Made by a program: the position numbers and the translations under genes. 64,000 nucleotides of DNA from Caenorhabditis elegans (lineage: Eukaryota; Nematoda; Chromadorea; Rhabditida; Rhabditidae): assembly GCF_000002985.6 (NCBI RefSeq), contig NC_003279.8, positions 8,246,001-8,310,000 of the forward strand. Reading direction: 5' to 3'. Positions 60,423 to 64,000 of this stretch are shown in pieces (position 1 is the stretch's first letter; the number at the start of each line of letters is the position of its first letter). The notes under the pieces are model-generated. The model saw only the letters and a program-made list of their open reading frames with translations. It was not told the DNA's origin and did no database searches.

Positions 60423-63400
60423 TTTGGAATTATTGGGAAGTACGATTCGGTTCAGTTTAATAACAAGGGATGGAGAGCTCGAATTATGAGAGCTCAATTA
60501 AATGAGTGGATATATGAGATGCTTGAACCAAAAAGGGGCGTGTTAGATGGATGACTATGCTGTAGAAGCTGTGTTGCCTCTGAATCAATAGAAAGCGTGT
60601 TTACATCTGCGTCTCGCCCATCAAAAGCTTCTCTAGAAGAGCCACATGAGCTCACAGCAAGGCCTTCTATTTAATTCGACTACGGCTATGCCTCTTGTTT
60701 TTTTCTTATTCCAACTGCCTCCTTGTTATTTTCTGAACCAAATCGAGCACTTTCTTCAAATTCCATTATGGGAGAAGTCGAGAAGAGGAAAATGACGCTT
60801 AGCTATTACGTTTGAAAATTTTGATTCTTTTCTTTTTTTTCTTAGTAGTAATCGATTCTCAAGCAATTAAGAGTTTTTAAAGCTTTGCACTTTAAAAGAT
60901 ATTAGAGTTTAGAGTTATTTCTATGCTGATACGGTTTTAGACTTAATTTAAAATAATTTAGATTCATATTCACTAAAACTTTGAAAAAAATTTTTATTTT
61001 CGAGGCTTCAATATTGTATAAAAAAAGGTATTTATATTTTTAGAGATCATATCTCCCTTTTAAAATTTTTAAAAGCGAAAAATTAGAGAGAATCGATGAT
61101 TTTTTATTTGAAATTTTAATAATTATTTAATAAACTTTACTTTTTGAATACAAAATGTTTTACTAAATAGCTTGAAAACTTTAGAATTTTTTATGATTTT
61201 TCTCATTGAATTTTAAAAAATTGCCAAATAGTTTTTTTTCAAGATTTTAATAGTGTATTAATTTTTTTGCCAAAAAAATACTTTTAAAAAAAATTCCAGT
61301 AAGAAAAATTTAAATTTTTTGAAAATAGTGTTTTAATTCTTAAATTTCAGACTTCATCTTCTCCAATGTCTGTATATTTTTTTAATTCATCTGGTCCAAT
61401 ACGTGCGAAACTCAAATAAGTTAAGCAAATATTTTCCGAGAGGATAATCTTTTGTTTATTTTTTATTTTGGATTTAAATTTAAAAAATAGGTAGAAACTC
61501 ACACAGAATGCGTCATTTTCTTAATTAGTTGTTGCTTCGTTTATTGCATCCAGGAGGTTTTGTTGCCTGAAATAAATTAAATTTTCAGATATATTTGGAA
61601 ATGTGAGAATTGTGTGAAGGAGTGAGAATTCTCTCTCTTTCGGAGAATCAAAAATTCATAGTGAAACGGGGGAAAACTGGGTGTTGAGGGGGGGACACTG
61701 GGGCCCAGAGCACAGCAGCCGAAGAGGAGTAAACCGAGGGAAAAAGAAGAGGGGGAGGAGTGGAGAGGAGACACTAAAAGTTTTCGGAAAGAAGATGGAA
61801 AAGCAGGAGAAAGAAGAGGAGGAGCATGTGAAAAGTCAGTTGAAAAAGAACAGTTGGTACCCTCTTCAATTGGTATTATACGTTTTATGGTACAAACGAT
61901 TAACCGAGATATTCACAATTTTAGCTGTACTCACAGAACTTTGCAGCACTTTTATTCGGCATTTAGGGAAATCTATTTGTAAAAAATTGCATACGATGAA
62001 TGAATGAATGAATGAACAAGCTAGTCAGAAGTTTTAAAATTTTTGAAAAAAAAACATGTGTACTTCGGGATATGGACGCAAGTGCCAAATTCGATTCGGG
62101 CATTTCTTGACTAATGATCATTTTTACCTAGTCTATTTATCTTATACAACTTTTACAAATGCTTTATAAAATCTCCGACGGAAAAGTAGATTTTCCTAAA
62201 TGGCGACTCAAAATACTGCACTGGCTCAGTGTACCAGGCCGCACCGTTCAGTGATATTCCCTATCATTATCTGTTAAGAATGGAGTGCTTAACGTTTTAG
62301 AGGTCAGTACTTTTTTTGGTGTACTTTTATCGTTTTGTTGTTCACTTGTCTACGTTCAAAACAATGGGTTTTCTGCCAAATATGCCAGAGGGACTTTTGA
62401 ACAAGCGTGTCGGTTTTCGACTTCCCGGAAAATCTGAAAAAATGTTGTAAAAATAAACAACACTTCAGTTTTTATCAAATTTTATTTTTTAAAATGTTAG
62501 CTTAAAATTTTAGCCATTTTCTTCTTTTTAGGAGAAAATAATATTACTGAACACATGCTGAACATTCTGAATATTCAAGATTATAAAAAATGACATTCAA
62601 AACAAGCTGTGAATCAAATAAGCCATTTTTGGTTATTTATTTACCAAAATTAATAGAAACCATGGAAATATTTTTCACAAACGTCTACTTCAACCAAAAA
62701 TTGCGCGCCGGGAATCGGGAAAACTGAAATAAATTCGATTATAAAGTAAAGTAAGGTTAACTTGAAGATCTCAAAATCGATGAATCAACAAAAAGTCATT
62801 GAATTCTTCTTCCCATCTCAAATTTCAACGAATATTTGAAATTTTCATTTTTGTTTCTTTCAAAAATTAAACAGTTCATCCCATTCCGTTGCCACAGAAG
62901 CATTTTTCAAAGAAAAAGAAGATATATATATGTCTCTTTTTTGAGGTGTAATTCGATTTCATCTCACCGAGAGCCGCGAGTGTCGAATTTCGACGTGTGC
63001 GCAGGGCGAGCACGCACACACAAGAAAGGAGGAGCCAAAAAAGTTTTAAACAGAAAAACATAAACAACCGAAAGAAAAAACATAAGCAGAAAAACGAAGA
63101 ACACATTTTTTGGCGATCAAGGCGGATTTTAAGGTGATAATTGTTTTCTGGGGATTACTGGATGATTTAGAAAATTTTAACGAATTATTTTTTAAAAAAT
63201 ATAGATATTATAACGTTTAAATATAGGGGAAAATCAAAATAAACGACGAGAATTGGGAACAAAGAAAAACAATTTGAATTTTAGTTAAAACTGAGCAAGT
63301 CGCTGCGAGACCCAGGTGAAAATCTGCATATGTACCTTTAATTTACTACGGTAATTACTGTTAAATATAAAAAATTATGCTGAAATTATGAACAATTGTT

Positions 63401-64000
63401 GTGTTATAACACATGCCACGAACTTCTAAATTCCCCCCATTTTGCAAATGGAAGAGGTGGCTGTGAAAAAAGCGAACCTCGACCGGGGGTCGCGAGCGCG
63501 CGACAAACGGGAAAACTCAACCAAATTTCGCATTTTCGTTGCTTTTATTTATTATAATGCATAAATGAAATACAAAATCAAACTAAAACGTGTTTTGAAA
63601 CCCATAAAAGCAACAAAAATGCGAAATTTCGTTGAGTTTTCCCGTTTGTCGCGCGCTCGCGACCCCCGGTCGAGGTTCGCTTTTTTCACAGCCACCTCTT
63701 CCATTTGCCAAATGAGGTGAAATTAGAAACCCGTGCACATGTTAACAATAACGTCGCTGCGAGACCTATGCAAATATCAATATAAAATCTTTTTAAAAAA
63801 AACAAAATGAATTGTATGAGCGTCTCTTTCCAATTTCGATTTTTTAGAAGTATTGTGAACGAAATAAAAGCTGCTTGGTTTAAACCATGGTTTACCAAAT
63901 ACAGTACCTCTATATGTAAATTCTAACATAATTACATAAATATTTAATGACATTTAGATCTGCTCATGAATGATTCATTTTTGATCGTTTCTGATCAATA
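60423..64000. other. Upstream region of abts-1 to window end
   Basis: No protein-coding gene is supported. One splice-bounded segment on the minus strand, 61566-61503 (TTTATTTCAG before, GTGAG after), could be a non-coding first exon. GC-rich promoter-like patches lie at about 61690-61770 and 62940-63030. The palindrome at 63438-63714 is described separately. The rest is AT-rich. Confidence 0.45.
63299..63766. repeat. Fold-back element with ~112-bp arms and flanking direct repeats
   Basis: The left arm 63438-63549 and right arm 63603-63714 are near-identical inverse copies (three or four mismatches) separated by about 53 bp. The arm core is GC-rich: cgaccgggggtcgcgagcgc then gcgacaaacgggaaaact. 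Weaker inverse similarity extends outward (acatgccacg versus cgtgcacatg). The word gtcgctgcgagacc occurs as a direct repeat on both sides (63299-63312 and 63753-63766). Confidence 0.85.

Noticed and set aside
61577..62007. Overlapping frames on both strands upstream of abts-1
   Set aside because: They arise from a G/A-rich stretch and lack splice-compatible neighbours or recognisable domains.
1..64000. CRISPR arrays, rRNA, prophage or bacterial operons
   Set aside because: The repeats are palindromic transposon-type or microsatellites, not spaced direct repeats, and all genes are intron-containing nematode genes. No convincing tRNA was seen by eye, though a tRNA search would be needed to be sure.

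Overview
The window is nematode nuclear DNA and matches Caenorhabditis elegans chromosome I. It is AT-rich, with many short introns that have GT..TTTCAG boundaries, probable SL trans-splice acceptors just before start codons, and abundant palindromic DNA repeats. Several proteins are recognisable as C. elegans gene products: MEI-1 (472 residues, with Ser92 and Pro99 at their known places), KIN-10 (235 residues), NPP-2, ABTS-1, FITM-2 and CEH-8. From memory this is the stretch covered by cosmids ZK265, T01G9 and F52B5. All exon models below were assembled by hand from splice signals and reading phase, and every one closes in frame.

Layout. 0.6-4.9 kb, minus: ceh-8, an Rx-type homeobox gene. 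4.9-7.6 kb: intergenic DNA with a decayed DNA transposon and a palindromic repeat. 7.6-8.9 kb, minus: fitm-2 (ER lipid-droplet factor), divergent from a NOP16 ribosome-assembly gene (9.35-10.2 kb, plus). 10.4-12.9 kb, minus: an sre-type chemoreceptor whose last intron is largely a fold-back repeat. 16.0-22.7 kb, plus: a secreted or GPI-anchored protein with a Ly6-like cysteine domain, a threonine stalk and a charged helical region. 24.5-29.5 kb, plus: a zona pellucida (ZP) domain membrane protein. 29.9-42.1 kb, minus: the worm PHAF1/C16orf70 (UPF0183) gene, whose 9.1 kb intron holds a complete leucine-rich-repeat receptor gene on the opposite strand (36.1-38.3 kb). 43.2-44.8 kb, minus: kin-10 (casein kinase II beta). 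45.4-47.6 kb, minus: npp-2 (Nup85). 48.9-50.7 kb, plus: mei-1 (katanin p60). 51.3-60.4 kb, minus: abts-1 (SLC4 bicarbonate transporter) with two phase-compatible first exons. 60.4-64 kb: non-coding upstream DNA ending in a large perfect-looking palindrome.

The genes do not form one pathway; this is ordinary gene-dense worm chromosome. Two pairs are divergent and could share promoters (fitm-2/NOP16 and npp-2/mei-1). Three pairs are convergent (NOP16/sre, ZP gene/PHAF1 and mei-1/abts-1). I found no CRISPR array, prophage, operon-like bacterial system, rRNA or convincing tRNA.

Most unusual content: the nested gene, the Ly6-like/Thr-rich/charged protein of unknown function, a possible N-terminally extended KIN-10, and fold-back elements, including one palindrome apparently inserted inside another and one that makes up almost a whole intron.
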